Assembly (NCBI GenBank): GCA_963691655.1
Contig: OY829329.1
Span: forward strand, 62,986,852 to 63,050,851
From: Toxonevra muliebris
Taxonomy: Eukaryota; Arthropoda; Insecta; Diptera; Pallopteridae
DNA: 64,000 nucleotides
Direction of reading: 5' to 3'
Shown: piece by piece, positions 12,501-27,500 of the stretch
How positions within the stretch are numbered: the stretch's first letter is position 1
Layout of the letters: every line of letters begins with the position of its first letter
The notes under the pieces: generated by a model
Database searches by the model: none
Seen by the model: the letters and a program-made list of their open reading frames with translations, nothing else
What the model was told of the DNA's origin: nothing
Position numbers and translations under genes: made by a program

Positions 12501-15500
12501 ATGGGTTAAGGTCTGTGCTTGTGTTGTATGATAGCTTTGTGTTTTTTTCGCAACAACACTGATCAGCTCAGGTTCATAGGATTGTGTATAAGGTTCTAGG
12601 GTGGTTGTTATAGTGGTGGTTGATGTTGTAGGTGGTGGTGGTGATGGTGGTGGTTGTTTTGGTGTAGTTGGTTTTGATTTTGTAGGTTGTGATTTTGGAG
12701 CTAGTGATAGTGAGAGTGGTTGATTTTGTTGTTGTTGTTGTTGTTGTTGTTTTTCTGGTAGTACTTGATTTTTATGAATTTTGTTTTTTGCATGCGTTTT
12801 GGATCTGTTGGAGAAATCCACATTTGCCATTAATATTAGTGTTATTGATTCAATTGGTTTTTTTTTGATTGATGCATTTTTGGTTGCTGTGGTTGTATTG
12901 GCATTATTATTTTTCTGATTTGATGTTGGTGTTTTGAATTGAATTTGTGCTGAATTTCTAGTTGAATTACTGTTGATGTTATTTCTAATACGAGTATTAT
13001 TATTATTATTATTAATAATATTATTATTATTTCTTAAATGAGTAGTAGATGTTTCAGATGCTCTTCTATTAAAGAGGTAATCTTCATCTACTTGGTCTGC
13101 ATAGATTTGCGGCAGATATTGTGAACTATGTGTAGTATTTATATTTTGTAATAATTGTGAGTTACAAAGCAAAAAAAAAAAAGAAGTAGGTAAGTGTTTT
13201 TATTTTATGTTTAAAGGGTTCAAACGATACGCACGCGCAATTTTAATACATAGGTATGAATAGTAGAAGAGAAAAAAGAAAACAATATTAACAATTTATG
13301 TAATTATGATTTTAGAAATTCCCTGAAATTTTCTGCTCTACAGTTTGATTGATTTTTGGTGTAGATTTATCTGTTATGACGTATTTGCGTTTTCAAAGTC
13401 ACAATTTGCATTTGAATTAAACTATTAATTGCCAACACTACTAAATTTAATTGCAAGTGTTTTCAGAAACATTTATCTTTATTTTTTGTTTGAAAAGGCA
13501 CATGCACATGCATTTCATAGATACAAAAAGAAAACATTTAGGCGGCATGCTTCATGCTTACGACGATTTCATGCAATTCGTTAAATATATTTGGTTGATA
13601 TATAAAGAAAATCGTTGTTGATTTCTTATTTGTTTTGTTATAAAAAAAATTTAATTAGATTGTATTTGTCGAAGTTTGGGCTACACGAAATCTTTTATAA
13701 ATCTTCCTTGATAGATCTAAATCCTAAAATGAACTTTAAAACTATTCATTTCATAAAAAATAAAAATATAAAATCTGCAAGCAGTAAAGGGTTGACTATA
13801 TCTCGACGTAGCTTATCTCAAATTCAAAAAAAACAAATGCTAATATTAATTTATTTTAATCGAATAGAAACGGTCAAGCTCGATACTGAACTAGTATTGG
13901 CCCAGACAGGGCCGTCGAGAGAAAATTCGGGACCGGTGGTGATCACCTAACACCACCACAAATGATACAATAAATATCTATGTATGGGGCAAGGAGAAAT
14001 TATTTTATACTTTTTAGTCCGTTTTAAAAACGTAGTATATCAAAATTTGTTTTTATTTTAATTATTATTTCAATTTTTATCAACGGCCCACGTAGGTCGC
14101 CAGATATATTTATGAAACCTCTTGAATTCAGTCCGATATTCTGGAGCTTCTCAAACAAATCTGGCATGAGCAAATTCGTTGTATAAAGTTTTTTTTTCCT
14201 ATTCTACATAACAAAAAATTTTCGAATATAGGGCCGTCTGCAAAATGTCTTCATGATAAATAATTTTCATGGTTTGTAATTGAATTTTCAGACGCATAGA
14301 CGCTTGTTAAAGTTTTTCTTGATTTTAGGATTTGGATTGAAATCCGGGCCCCCTCAAAAACTTCGGGCTCGGTGGGAATCCCACCCCCTCTTATCGTTGT
14401 TAAGTATAAGTTATTATTGGTATTACAAATGGGTCCCCAGGACTGTGATAACTGCACAAATTTAAGCTTGTTCGATACTATACTGGTATTAGCAGCTCAC
14501 TGGAGTCCATCAATACCGAAATAATATTGTTTCGATTGTCAAGATTTACAGGCGACCACTAGCGGAACTAGAGATCTTCTTAAGGGGTTTTTTAATTTAT
14601 TCGAGTCTTAAAATTTTGTTTTTGATTCATGATCAACAATTGAAACATATTAAATTTTCATCGGTTTTAGGCCCAGTTACACCAAAAACCAATTTTTTTA
14701 TAGAAGGAAGTCGGCACTAAATTGAATTCAAAGAAAACTGTAGATATTGGGAAAGTGGGCGTGCCATTTCCCATACAAATAAAATTTCAAATAAGTTTTA
14801 TTTTGAAAATGATTCTGAGGTTGTCATCCAAGCTCATTGGATAAAAAATAGGGAAGTAAGAGGGTGTGGCTTTCCAAAGTAATAGGGCAGGAAATGGGTG
14901 ATATGGGGCAAATGGGCGTGGAATCTTCCAAACAAATCTGAAATCCAACAATGAAGTAATTTGATAGTAACTGTATGCCAAGACCCTGAAAGCCTTTCAA
15001 ACTGATAGGAAAGAAAATGGGTGGCATTTATCAAACAAATAAAATATCAGTCTTGGTCGCTATCGGATCCAAAGTGTTCTTAAAGTGGAGAGGGGGTTTA
15101 ATTTTTCTTCCCCGAAATTTTGTTTATGATGATGATCAAAAGTTATGAAAATTTCATCGGTAAGGAGGGGCAGGGGCGGGGGTCGGGGCGGGTTAACTTC
15201 GAAAACCATCCTTATATTCGCTAGTGGCTATGATATATTTTAAAAATAATTATATATGCGAATGTAGGGAGACTTCAAAACTTACTGCATAAAAATGGTC
15301 GACATTGGATTAATGGGTGTGGCATCTCCCATATAAGTAAATTATCGGACATGGGACATTTTGGTTAAATTTATAAGCCGAAAGCCCTGGAAGCCAGTGC
15401 TCCTCTCAATTTATTACTCTAGTGATTTATCATTATCTTTCTTTTGAGTCTTTCGGGACCATTGGTCACCGGTGGCCCGAAATTCGTTTTTTCAAAAGCT

Positions 15501-18500
15501 ATTCCTTCTATTTTAAGTAAATTCATTGAAAAGAGAATTGATTGGGATTTAGTTACTATTAAAAAATCATGAAATTTTCACCTAATTAATGGCACAAGAG
15601 TGACCTAAACCAAGAAACAAAAATAAATTGTTTACCTATTTTCAATCGCTCACAATTTTGGCAATATTTGTCCGAATACACCCAATTTTTAATATGTTAT
15701 GGGGAACGTTATTTACTCAAATATATTTTTCCATTTTTTTAAATTTTTATTTACTTTCTTCAAAAAATAAGTTTTGCTATTGATCACCAGTGACCCTAAA
15801 AGTCTACAATGAAATGGGGATCAGCGCAGGCAAATCTGGATTCGGTTTTACTCTATCATTAATATAAAAAGACTTTATATATCTTTATATAAATATATAT
15901 AATAAAAATTTATTAAAAAAGCTCGTAAAAATCTTCCATTAAGAGCCATAGGGTTATCGGTGACCCATGAAAGTTAAGGCTTTCAGCAGAGCAAAATTTT
16001 GGTTTCGTTACTGCCCCGAAAGAGCTAATAAATAAATAAAATTAGAATAATTATTTAATTTATAAGGTAAATAGCCAAACTTAGTGGGTAGACAATAGGC
16101 ATTATTGGGCAAGTGGGCGTGGCACTTTCTATACAAAAAACTTCAGTAAATTGCATGTAATGGACTAGTGTCAAGTATAGTAATAGAGTGGACAAAATTG
16201 AAGAAAGAAAAGGGGGGTTTGGGGTTCAAATAATTATACACTTGGTGAAATCGAATAATCGTTGAAGATATCTAAAGCCCGTCTCTTTTTTTTTTTTTGC
16301 TTAGATACTCTTTTCTTTAAAAGTTTTTCAGTCTATAGAATTTCGTGTACCCAGCTATAAAGATTTGATCATGCTGAGAAATCTGCACAGCTATGAAAAC
16401 TCTTGAGAATTCAAGCTGTAAAAATATAATGAAATGAACTGAATCCAGAGGTCTAAACAGTCTAAACATAAAACCTTGAGTGGTTTAATTCTGGATGATT
16501 TAAAGCTTAACTTTGTATACATAGTAGATACATAGAGTGATGTTTCAAGCAGTCTTTATAGTTAAAGTATGTATGTATGTATGAGAGTGTATATAGTAAG
16601 TAAAAAAGTGTGTTTAGATTTGTGTTTAAAATTAGAAGATGTGTATGTATGTATGTATGTTCATAACATATGTTTATGGTTTGTATAGAAGCCAAAGAAA
16701 TTGTATGCGGTGGGTGGTTGGTGGTAGTGGTGTTGGTGGTTGGTGTGACTTAGCTAACAAAATGAAATTTTGTTTCAGTGTCAACATTTAAAAGCCAATT
16801 ATTTATACTAAACAAAATTGCACACAAAAATAAAGCATGATTTGAAAAAAAAAAACAAAATAAATAAATTTCGATGATAATAAAAATTTTAACAAAAAAC
16901 TAAGAATCTCAACTAAAAACTACTTTTTTCTAGTATTACTAGAAGAAAAAAATAGTAGTAGATAGTTATACCTTATTGATTTTGTTGTTGTTGCTGGTGT
17001 AGTAGTTCTAATAATTTGTGTAGTACTTTCTGGTGTAGTAGTACTTCGCACTGTTGTTGTTGTTGTGTAGGTGGTTGTTCTTGGTGTTGTAGTAGTTGTT
17101 GTAGTTGTAGTTTTCGCACTAGTTCTTCTACTTGTTGTAGTAGAACTTAAGGCAAATCTACTACTACCACTACTACTGCCACTATTACTACTACTACTAC
17201 TACCACTTGTACTTTTTGTTGTTGGATTTGTTGCTACAGCACTATTGCTATTAACAAATCGTGTTGTTGATTTTGATTTTTGTGATTGTGTTGGTTTAAC
17301 AAAATTTGTTGTTAAATCAATAGATTTTGTTGTATCATGTTTGTTATTCCTATTGTTGTGGTTGTATTTAGTTGAGCCAATTAGATTATATTCATCAGAT
17401 TCTTGTGTAGCCACTAATTTGGGTGCAAATGTTGTAAAACGTGTCGATTGTTTATTGTTATTATTATTATTATATAATAATGATGGACGTTCTGTTATAT
17501 AATAATCAGGTATTTCAGCATATTCTATTGAACTATCATAACCATAGATGGGCTCATCTGCTTCTTCTACATGTTCCGGTGTTGCTGATGTTGTGACTGC
17601 TCTCGTATTTTCTTGTGATGTTTTCAGGATGCTGTAATAATTACGCTCATCATTATTACTATTATTTACAAATAATGTTGGTTGTGGTTGTCGCGGTGGA
17701 CGTGCAGTTGTCGTTATTGATGATAAAGGATAACGTTCTGGCGCTTCGTTCAGTGTTTGTAGTGTCACGTGTTCTTCACCACTCCTAAGTTTTACAAAAA
17801 TTTCATTGTTGTACAGAGATTGGTGTAAGTAAATCATTGTGTCAATATGTCCTTAGTTCAAACAAATTTTGATGTAAGTATGTATGTATGCATGTTATGG
17901 TAAAGGAGGAGGTGTGTGAGTGTGTATAGTTGAGTTTGTGTGTGATAAAAGTGTATGTAATGAAGCCTATAGGTGTACATGTGTGTGTGTATATGACCTA
18001 AGTTTAAATATGTAGATGAGTTCTAAAATCTTTTATTTTGATACTTAGATGATATTTTTCTTATTCTCGTTGTTAATCATTTTAAAAATTTTACCTTTAT
18101 GATTTTATAACTAATCCAAACGCGAATTCAAACCTATTGTTTGAGGTTATGTTGTATAGTTATTTATATTGTAAATCACAATTTGGCATGCCAATACATA
18201 TTTTTAATTGTATATTATAAATACGCAAACCTATACAATATTTATTGGCCAAGAAAAAAAACTTGTACTATATAATGATATCTGAAATAGTATATAGACT
18301 TGTTTCCTTTTTTTGCTTGCCTTGGTCTAAGAATTTTTTTTTTTTTTTATTTGGTTAATGATGGTTAAAAAATGCTCTTAGGTTAAAACAATATTAATAA
18401 TAATGCCTTGGTTGTATGTAGTAATGTAGTACGTGCTTTTTTCTTTTTTGCAAATGGAAATGAATGAAAATATAGTACTTACCTTGTTGGTGGAGAACGT

Positions 18501-21500
18501 GTCGGTTGATCATAGACATTATCTTGTTCGATCTGTGGGAGAGAAAAATATGTAGTTATTCTGAATTTACGTTTACAAGAGAAAAGAAATTAGCGATCTA
18601 GTGATTTTTAAATGTGATTTTATTCATTTATCTCTATAGAAATAAAACCAGCTATGATTTCTCAATACTACTAGAAAGTGGATTCAAATGGTAAAAAAAA
18701 AAAATTATACGGGTCTCGGCGTTTTAAATGTTTACAACTAATCTTTGTCTTACGGAACCTCAAAGTGTAAGAAAAAGTTATGTTGAAAAAGCAGAAAGTC
18801 CCATAAAAGAGGAGCTAAAGGGTTAGAGTTTAAAGTTGAAGCTGGGCGAGACTAAACCAAAGCACTCAGTCTTAAAGACCATTGTATGTACTATACCCAA
18901 GATAGAGCCAGTAGGAGAGAGTAGAAAGACAAGAAAGATCTGTGAGGGAATAAATGGGAAGAAATAAGGTCTAGGGTCTCTCAATCCTGAACTTTCTTAT
19001 TTCGCTTAGAAGCTCATAAAAATGAAGAGCATGAATGTTATTCATACTAAAGATATCATTACCAAATAACCTTAATCTTTTTCTCGCGAACGTCAGACAG
19101 CGACAAAACTAATGCTCCGTAGTATAATCGTCCTCAAGACACGATTTGCAGGTTGGATCGGTAATGACGCCCATGTTGGTGTTGGTCATGTGCTGACCAC
19201 ATGTATTGTGCCCTCTGATGACACCTACCACTAATCTCAGGCCCTTTCTTCTCAGTTTCAGAAAAAATTCCGTTGATTTCCTGTTAGGTTGCCTCACGAA
19301 GCACTTTACGCTAAAGGGCTAGTACATAGTTAAAGATATAAGTGCTTAATTTAATTAAATTTATAATATTTATTTTGCAATATAAATTTATTTCCAGTTT
19401 AGAAAATACTTTGAAAAACATTTTTTACTGTGGTTTAGAGGTGAAAATTTGAAATATTTTTGAAATTTAGAATTATTTTTATTAAAACCAAGATTGATTT
19501 TTGTTGTACAGTGATCTATAGTAAAATTTGATCTGCAACATATTTTTAGAACTTAATAGCCCTCTATCAACCCTCGTAATGGGTCAAAAAAGTGATTCCT
19601 TTCGAAAAGGGGGAAAACACCCATAAGAGAGGAAACTAATGGGTTAATATTTGTAAGGCAAATGCTCTGAGAAAAAAATCTCATATGCACACAAAAGAAA
19701 TTGTTTTATTGTTTATTATATTAAATTTATTAGCAATGGGCAAAATTTATGCCCGCGTAAAACAAAAATTTGGTAAAAACTTTTAAAACGCCGAGACCTG
19801 TATAATTTTTTTTCGAAGTTCGGAAAACTGTTTTTTGTCGGACAGTGTAATGATTTAGTTCAAATTAGAAGGTATTAGTGGAATAAATACCAATCAGTAT
19901 CTATGTAGAAGAAACAGTCAGAGGTAGCTGAAGGCATCTATTGTCATCTCTGATTGCATCCGACTGTATCTGATTGCCTCAGCTGGCTTTTTGTTTTCAT
20001 TGACTAACTCAAAAAGCCTATCAGCGCCATCTAAGAATAACAAGGAGTCAGACTCTAGAATAAGCACTCTGAGGTAGCTGTAGCCCTCTGATTACCTTAG
20101 ACTGTATTTGAATATATTTGATTGCCTCTGACTGTCTTCTATTGTTTTTTATTTGCACTGAGTGAATAAAAAACCCGTCAACGCCATCTAGGATGACATA
20201 ATGGAACGAAAGATAGTCCAGAGACTTAAAGAGACATTCAGAGATAACTGAAGGTATTTTTTCCCGCCTCTGATTGCCTCAGACTGCATCTGACTGCTTT
20301 TTATTCTGAGTTCCTTAGATTTCACTTTATTGCAAAATATTCTCACTGAATAATTCAAAAAGCTTATCAACGCTATAAAGAAGAAACAAATTAAGATAGA
20401 AAGTACCCAAAGTTAGATGAAAACAGCTTTTGCCACTTTTTTTTTTTGATTAGTTCAGTCTGTATCTTACTGCCTCAAACTGCATTTTGTTCTCTAATTT
20501 GTGTTTGCTAAAGTTGGAAAAATTAATTAGAATATAAAATATTCAGCGACTAAAATCGACAGTCAGAGGTACCTTAAGGCATTTTGGGTTCCTTGAAAGC
20601 CTCCGACTGTATCTGACTGCTTGTGATCGACTTCAGACTGCTTTTTATTGCCTTTTCTTCTCAATGATTGATTCAAAAAGCCGATCAATGCCATCTAGTA
20701 GTAGTGAATTGTGATGAAAAAATAGTCAATAGTTACCTAAAGAACCCATTTCTTCTGAACCCCGCTTCTGATTTGCCTCTGACTGTATATGATTCTATCT
20801 TATTGCAACTAGTTTCCTCGTCTAAGCTCTGAATGTGTCAAACTATCCTTACTTGCCATTCATTTTCAACGACTTATTCAAAACTGTTCCTCTTAAAATT
20901 TTTTTAAAAGTTTCTTTGCATATTGAACAACAGTATTTAGTTGTTCTTAGCCTGCAAACTCCTCCACATAATCGTTTCGAAAGAAACTCTTTTCGAATTG
21001 AAGCAAAAAAAATATTCGGAGATATAAATTTGGAACAGAACTTTTCCGCTTAATAAAATTTTAATTATTTTTTAGGATTTTGAGTAACAGTATTTTATAT
21101 TTGGTTTGAAAACTCTCAAATAATCGTACCAATCAGTAGAACAAAATATTAAAAAAGTTCCGGTTTCTCGTTCTGATTGAAGCGAAACTATCGGGAACTG
21201 CTGTTTTGGATTTCATTTCGTATTCTTGAGCGTTAGTTATTTATATTTTTTATAAGTTAAAGTGAAAAAGATAACAAAAAGTGGAAGTCAGGTGATTCGC
21301 ATCGCTTCTTTTCGGCAGCGAAAACATTGCGAATTCGCTGCGATAAAAACACGGTTTAAATTACAAAAAAAAAAATACAAGAAATCACTGGTCACTTTTT
21401 TAAATCACATATCTATTAATAAAAAAGAACAAACCTGTGCTATTAGATCTTCATCATAATCGGTATTATAAATCAATGATTGTTGATTATTATAATTTGA

Positions 21501-24500
21501 TTGTGGTTGTTGTTGTTGTTGTTTCTCCCGTTGTCTTTGCACTGGCACTTGTTGTTGTGGTGTTGGCGTTGTTAATATTTCCAAAGGACGATAGGTCGAT
21601 TGCTGATGTTGCTGGTGTTGACGTATTGGTTGTTGTGATTGATATTGTGGTTGCTGTTGTTGTTGTTGCTGCTGTTGTTGCTGTTGTTGTTGATATTCTA
21701 TATCCCTATATAAATCAATATCGTCGTCATAAACAGAATAATATGTATCATAAGAACTTTGCTCAGATTGTGCACGTTCAGATTGTTGTTGATGTTGTAT
21801 AGGAATTTGTTGCTGTTGTTGTTGATGTTGTTGGTGGTGGTTTTGTATGTTTGGTGACTCATATACCGCATGATTATTATTATTATTATTGTTATTTACT
21901 AATGTTGATGTATTATAATAATTGCGATTTGATTGTTGTTGATTATTTTGAATTGATGGTATAGTTTCAATAATAACTTTAGTCGTTCTCGGCGGTGATG
22001 ACTGTACAAATAGATTAGCCGGCGCTTGCGCTTGTGAGGATGGTGATGATGATTCGACTCTATTTGTAGCAGCACATGCGTTGATTGATTTTTAATTTTT
22101 TTTTTTATATTGATTTCATGAAGTTGTAGTTATTTACAAGATTTATATAAATATATATATATTTTTTTTTGGTGGTGGTGGTTTGATGGAGTATAACACA
22201 ATGATAAAAAATAAACAATAAGTAAAATTGGTATTTATATACAAGAGAGAGAAAGAGGAGAAAGAAAAAAAAAAACGAAATAAAATATAATAAATTATAT
22301 TTGTAGACTTACTTAGAATAACCTTAAAATAAATAGTAGTAGTTGATTTCCTTTATTTTTTTTATTAGTGATTTTAATGGGCGTGAAAAGATGAAATAGG
22401 TTAGAAAAAAGCATTGAATGAAAAAAATGGTTAATGAAGTATTATTACAATGAGTTGATGAATAATTGCTGGCGTTCCAAGTCCAAATTTTAGTCACATT
22501 TTTTATGTATATATTGAGTACATCCGTACAAATTTTGCTCTTTCTCCAATGACATTTGTATGATTTCACTGTACATTTGTAAGGTTTTTCTTTAGTTTTG
22601 TTAGTTGTTGGTTTTTTGTTTTAAGGTAAATAGTAACAGTAACGTATATAACAGTTATTTACATAGTTTGTTTTGTTTTACTTTTTGGTAGAGTGTACTG
22701 TGTCATTTGTTTTTGTTTTTATGTTTTTAATTTTTTTTTTGGGGAATAATTATTTTTAAGCTAAGCTTTATGTAAGTTCATAGATTTAGTTACCCAGTTT
22801 CAGGAACTAACGCAAGACAAGGAAAAGGAATTAGTATTCCACTACCTCTTTGAAAGCCTTAAACCTGATTTCAAAACGAAATATTCTCTTTTTTAGTTAA
22901 TTTCGAAAAAGATTTGAAACAATTCCTAATGAAACGCTGAATTAAGCCCCCATAGAAGCTTTTGAGAATCCACTTAATACTTATGGTAGATAAATTGATT
23001 TCAATCAAATATTTATTGAAAGAAGTTAAAGAAGTTTCGATACAACTCTATGAATCAAACTATTCAAAATCTTCAAGTGGCGTAGGCTTTCAATTTGTAT
23101 AAAATTTGGGTCACTTCTCTCGTAACGGCTTATTAGAAGCATTTTTTTTTTTTTTTGCTCTTTTGGAATTGAACTAAAAAGGAATCAATTACTTTCGAGG
23201 AATCATTCCAACTAAATTGGAATTTAATTCCAAGAAAGTAATTGATTACACTTAAATATTAAATTCCTTTCTATTCAATTACATTTTCAATTCCTTTATG
23301 GAATTGATATATTTTTAATTACAAAATACAATTACCTGTAATGGAATCGAAAATTTTTCTAATTCCATTACCTAGGAATTTAAAAATTATACAGGGATTA
23401 TGTCGAAAATATTGTGAAAATAGTCGATTTTCAAATTTTCGTAAAAAAATGGCCACAATTTCCCCATATGAGTCAAAATCAACCGCTGGGACTGACTGGG
23501 CACCGGGATTTTTATACTTGCCACGGTGTCATAAGTCCTTGGTAAGCCTTATCGATTTTTACAAAAAATCAAAGCCATGAGTCAAAATTGTTTACAGGAA
23601 GTGACTTAACTCCGCGATTTTTGTATTAATATAAAAACCATGAGTCAAAACTTGCTACAAAGATTTGCTGTGATTGGTTCTTGGGAATTTATAATAAAGT
23701 CAGAGTTGTAAGTTGAAATTAACTACTGCGAATTTTCGGTGATCAAACTCTTCGATTGTTATAATAAAATCAGAGTCATGAGTCAAAGTGTACTGCAGTG
23801 AATTCGAGGTGTTTGGATACCGTGATTTTTATACGACAGAGAATAACCGTGAACACCATGTTTTTTACACTAAAACTAATGTCTTGAGTGAAAATCAACC
23901 ACAGCGAATTTTTGGTGACTTGGTCCCGCAGTCGACTATAGGGAGTTATGATTTTTGTGATTTGGTCGCTCAATTTTTATAATGAAATTAGTGACATGAG
24001 TCAAAATTTACTAATAATTGAGAACCGAGATTTTTGCAATAAAATTGAAACATGAATCGAAATCAATTACAGGGCATCAGTGGTGATTTAAGCTCGTGGA
24101 TTTTATTATAAGATAGGAATCATGAGTCAAAATCTAGTACTGATAATTACCAATAAATGGGTACCACATAAGAGTCATGAGTCAACATCGACTGCAGGTA
24201 ATTTTTGGTGACTAAATCCTGCTATTTTGTAAATAAAATTTGAGTCATGAATCAAAAATGACTATAAGACCAATTTCTATAATGAAATTAGAGTCATGAG
24301 TCAAAATTATATAAAATCACTGCTCTGTGTTATGAGTCAATATCTAATAATAACAATTAGCTGTGATTGGGTCTCCCGATTTTAATAATGAAATCAAAGT
24401 TATAGGGGCCTGTAATTGTTGGCTTATTCTCGTACCTCTTCAAGCAGGTTTCCTCAACCGCTTCCTAACCCTCCAGGATTAACACAATCTATGAACTCAC

Positions 24501-27500
24501 ACATATGTACGTAAATACACCGACTAACACATAGACCGATAATAAATAAATAGAGCATGTTAACAACGATCATGTCACGTGTTTTACAATAAATTGCAGG
24601 TTGTATATTTCAATGTATGTATGTATGCATGTATGTGTATGTATAACACATCAACAACACAACACACACAAATTGATAGCTTGATTCTTTGGCCAATGTT
24701 CTTGTTCTTTTTAACACACTACCTGTGATTATTACTGTCTATGTCCAAGTTCATGTTAACATTCAGTTGCAATGCTCCTAGCGCGGATGTGGATGGTGAT
24801 GATGATGTTGGTCGTTTCTTGAATGGTGAGCTATGTAGATTTAAGTCCGTTCGGTTAGTGGTACTCAGCTGTACATGTTGTTGTTGCTTTTGATTCATTA
24901 AGGCATTCATTTTATTAAGCTGCCATTTATTATTTTGACCTCCTCGAGTGCGTGTGGGACGTACTGTAAAACGTGGACGCAATGTTGTAGTCGTGGTCGT
25001 TGTCGTCGTTGAACTTGTTGTAGGTTTCGTGGTTGTTGTCGTTCTAGTTGTTGATGTTGTTGTTGGTCTTGCTGTCGTAGTCATTATAGGTCGTAAAGTA
25101 ATTGTTGCTGGTGTTGATGTTGGAGTCATTTGATAATATTGGTGATGGTTTAATGGTTTTGTTGACATTTCATTTAATTGTGGTAAACGTTGTTTTATCT
25201 CTTGAAAAAGATCCGAAGGGAAACTTATAAATGATGGTATCTGATTGGCGTTGTTGTTTTGATTGTTGGCTGCTTGGTTATTCTGATAGAATTGTTGGAA
25301 ATTAGTGCCAAAGAAAGGCCTTCTTGTTGTTGTCGCCTCAAAGTATCCGGTTATATAATTTGGTTTATAATTCGGAAAACGAGGAGTTGTTGGATTAGCT
25401 GTAGCTGTAGGTATCGGTGTAAACATGTGCGCGCGTGGTGGCGCCACAGTTTCAGACATTGGCATATAAGGAGGCATTTCCGATGGAGGCGGTCTTATGT
25501 CATCATCAGAATCGTTTCCGCTGAGCGTTTCGTCTTCTTCATATTCATTGTAGTATTCTTCGTCATTATACGGAGTAGTAGAGGTAGTCGTTGACGTTGT
25601 GGGCAGCTTGTTTTGTTTTATAGATATGATACTGACGGGCTTCGCCGACTGGTTTGGTATGCTATTTATAAAACTTTCATACCCCTTAGTGGGACGCCGA
25701 GTTGCCGTACCAGTTGCGGCTGCAATAGATGAGGTAGTTCCAGCTGGTTGCGATGGTTTTTTCGTAAGGAAACGAGTTCGCTCGGTGGTAGACTCATAAG
25801 CAGGAGTACTACTACTACTGGGAATAGGTCTACGCCCGGTTGGTTTTTGATTCTGTGCCTGCACACTCACTTGTTTAAAATAATTAATCATATTCATAAC
25901 CGATGGATTCATTTGTGCAAGATCGGAGGCTTGTAAGCTTGCCACAAATTCCGGTATACTAAATTGCATATTTATTTGAGGCTTTCGTGTTGTTACTGGC
26001 GTTTCCAATGCCGAAGTTGATGCCCTCAATTTCGGCGCTATAGTTGAGGTTAGAATATTAGTGAATGACTGATAGGATTGCGGCAACTGTGACGAAGCAT
26101 TTTTATTCGCGTATGTTATACCCAGCGGATACTGTGAGAAGTCTTTGAATGGTGATTGATTCAAAGTAATTGGTCTGTTCCCTGCCACAAGATTGGGTTG
26201 TGTAATAAAATTTATATTTGAAGTATGCGGCGCAGTTGTCGTCGTTCTTGGGTTTGCTGAAGTCTCATAATTCGTGGGCTTTGCAGTGCTAAAGAAACCT
26301 TTCATTTTTTGATTTGCAAGTATGTTATACTTGAAGTAGTTGCTCTCCGTAGAAGTGGGTATATTATTACCACTGATGCTGTATTGTGAGACTAGTTTTA
26401 CGGGGTAATTGCCGTCAGGCTTATACTCAATACCGCCAATTTGTTGCTGTGCTGGTTGTTTGTAATACTGCGCTTCTGGTTGGTTATTATAGAATCCACC
26501 CATGGTGCTATACTGCGCATAATGTGATTTCGGTGTGACTTTTTGTGATTGCGTAGATTGTTTTACTGGCTGTTTATGTGATTCATAAAATTGCAGCAAT
26601 GATGATTCGGTGGTGGTGGTATGCAAAACCCCTGTTGGTTTCGCCGACATCGCCTCATTTTCCAAATGAAAATATGAAAAGTTTTCAGGTTGTGCTTTCT
26701 TGCGTTGCTCTTTGAGTTCTTTGAGCGATTGCAAGATATACGGCAAAAGATCTCTTTGCTTAAAATAGTTCAGAGGGGGTGCTGTAGTCGTCGTGGTTGT
26801 ACGATAATAATTTCCTGCCATTGGACGGAAATCTGAATCTTGCGTAGGTGGTGGGGGCAGCGATAAATTGTAGCCAGTATATACCGGTTTTTGTGGTTGT
26901 GGTTTTTGATTTTGGTAGGAAGTTACTTGAGTTTGTGGTCTCTGTTGTTGATATAACTGATAACCCGGACTGAGTTGATTGAAGCTTTGATGTGTAGGCG
27001 GTGTTAGATATGGATTGTAGGAACCAAAAGAATACGAACTTTGTTGTTGATAGGGATTCGAATCAATTGAACGATAATTCGTTTGCAATGGCCAACGGGA
27101 ACGTCCGTTATTGAAAGCCCTCAGTTGACGTGGTGCCCGTTTGGACTCTGCAATCGCAGTATCATTTCCCGAATCCTCATATTCGAGATCATCAAATAAT
27201 TCTGTCGAAGTATTCGATTCATAGTCAAAGCGTGGGTCCGCTGTAGTTTCGTCTTCTAATATTTCGCTAGCGGTACTTGAATCATCATCAGTTTGTGTTA
27301 CGCTTTCTGTGGTCTTCATGTGCTCCGTAGTGCTTTCGTGTAACAGCGAGTTGGTGGTTTCGTTGTCAATTAAGTTTAGCTCAGTCATTGTTTCTTTGGT
27401 TGTTTTAGTAGTAGTAGTTGATGTGCTCATAGCTTCCGTCATTTCAGTCGTCTGCTTTTCAGTTATTTCAGTCTCTTTGTTACTCAAATCACGTTTAGTA

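Larger units (their letters stand above)
22060..24722. other. Intron between linker cassette 1 and the Gln-rich exon
   Basis: 2.7 kb. Contains a palindrome at 23183-23247, a region of repeated AATTCC/GGAATT phrases to about 23395, the TGAGTCA-bearing repeat (23440-24410), and TATG simple repeats at 24612-24645. No exon. Confidence 0.6.

Noticed and set aside
16507..16695. TATG repeat frame with Tyr/His/Thr
   Set aside because: Simple-sequence translation only.
17071..17502. Plus-strand poly-Val/Leu reading frame (also 10945-11178, 21437-21802, 24948-25133, 27309-27755)
   Set aside because: Exact complement of Thr- and Gln-rich codons of the Cda5 linker exons; no start context or splice sites.
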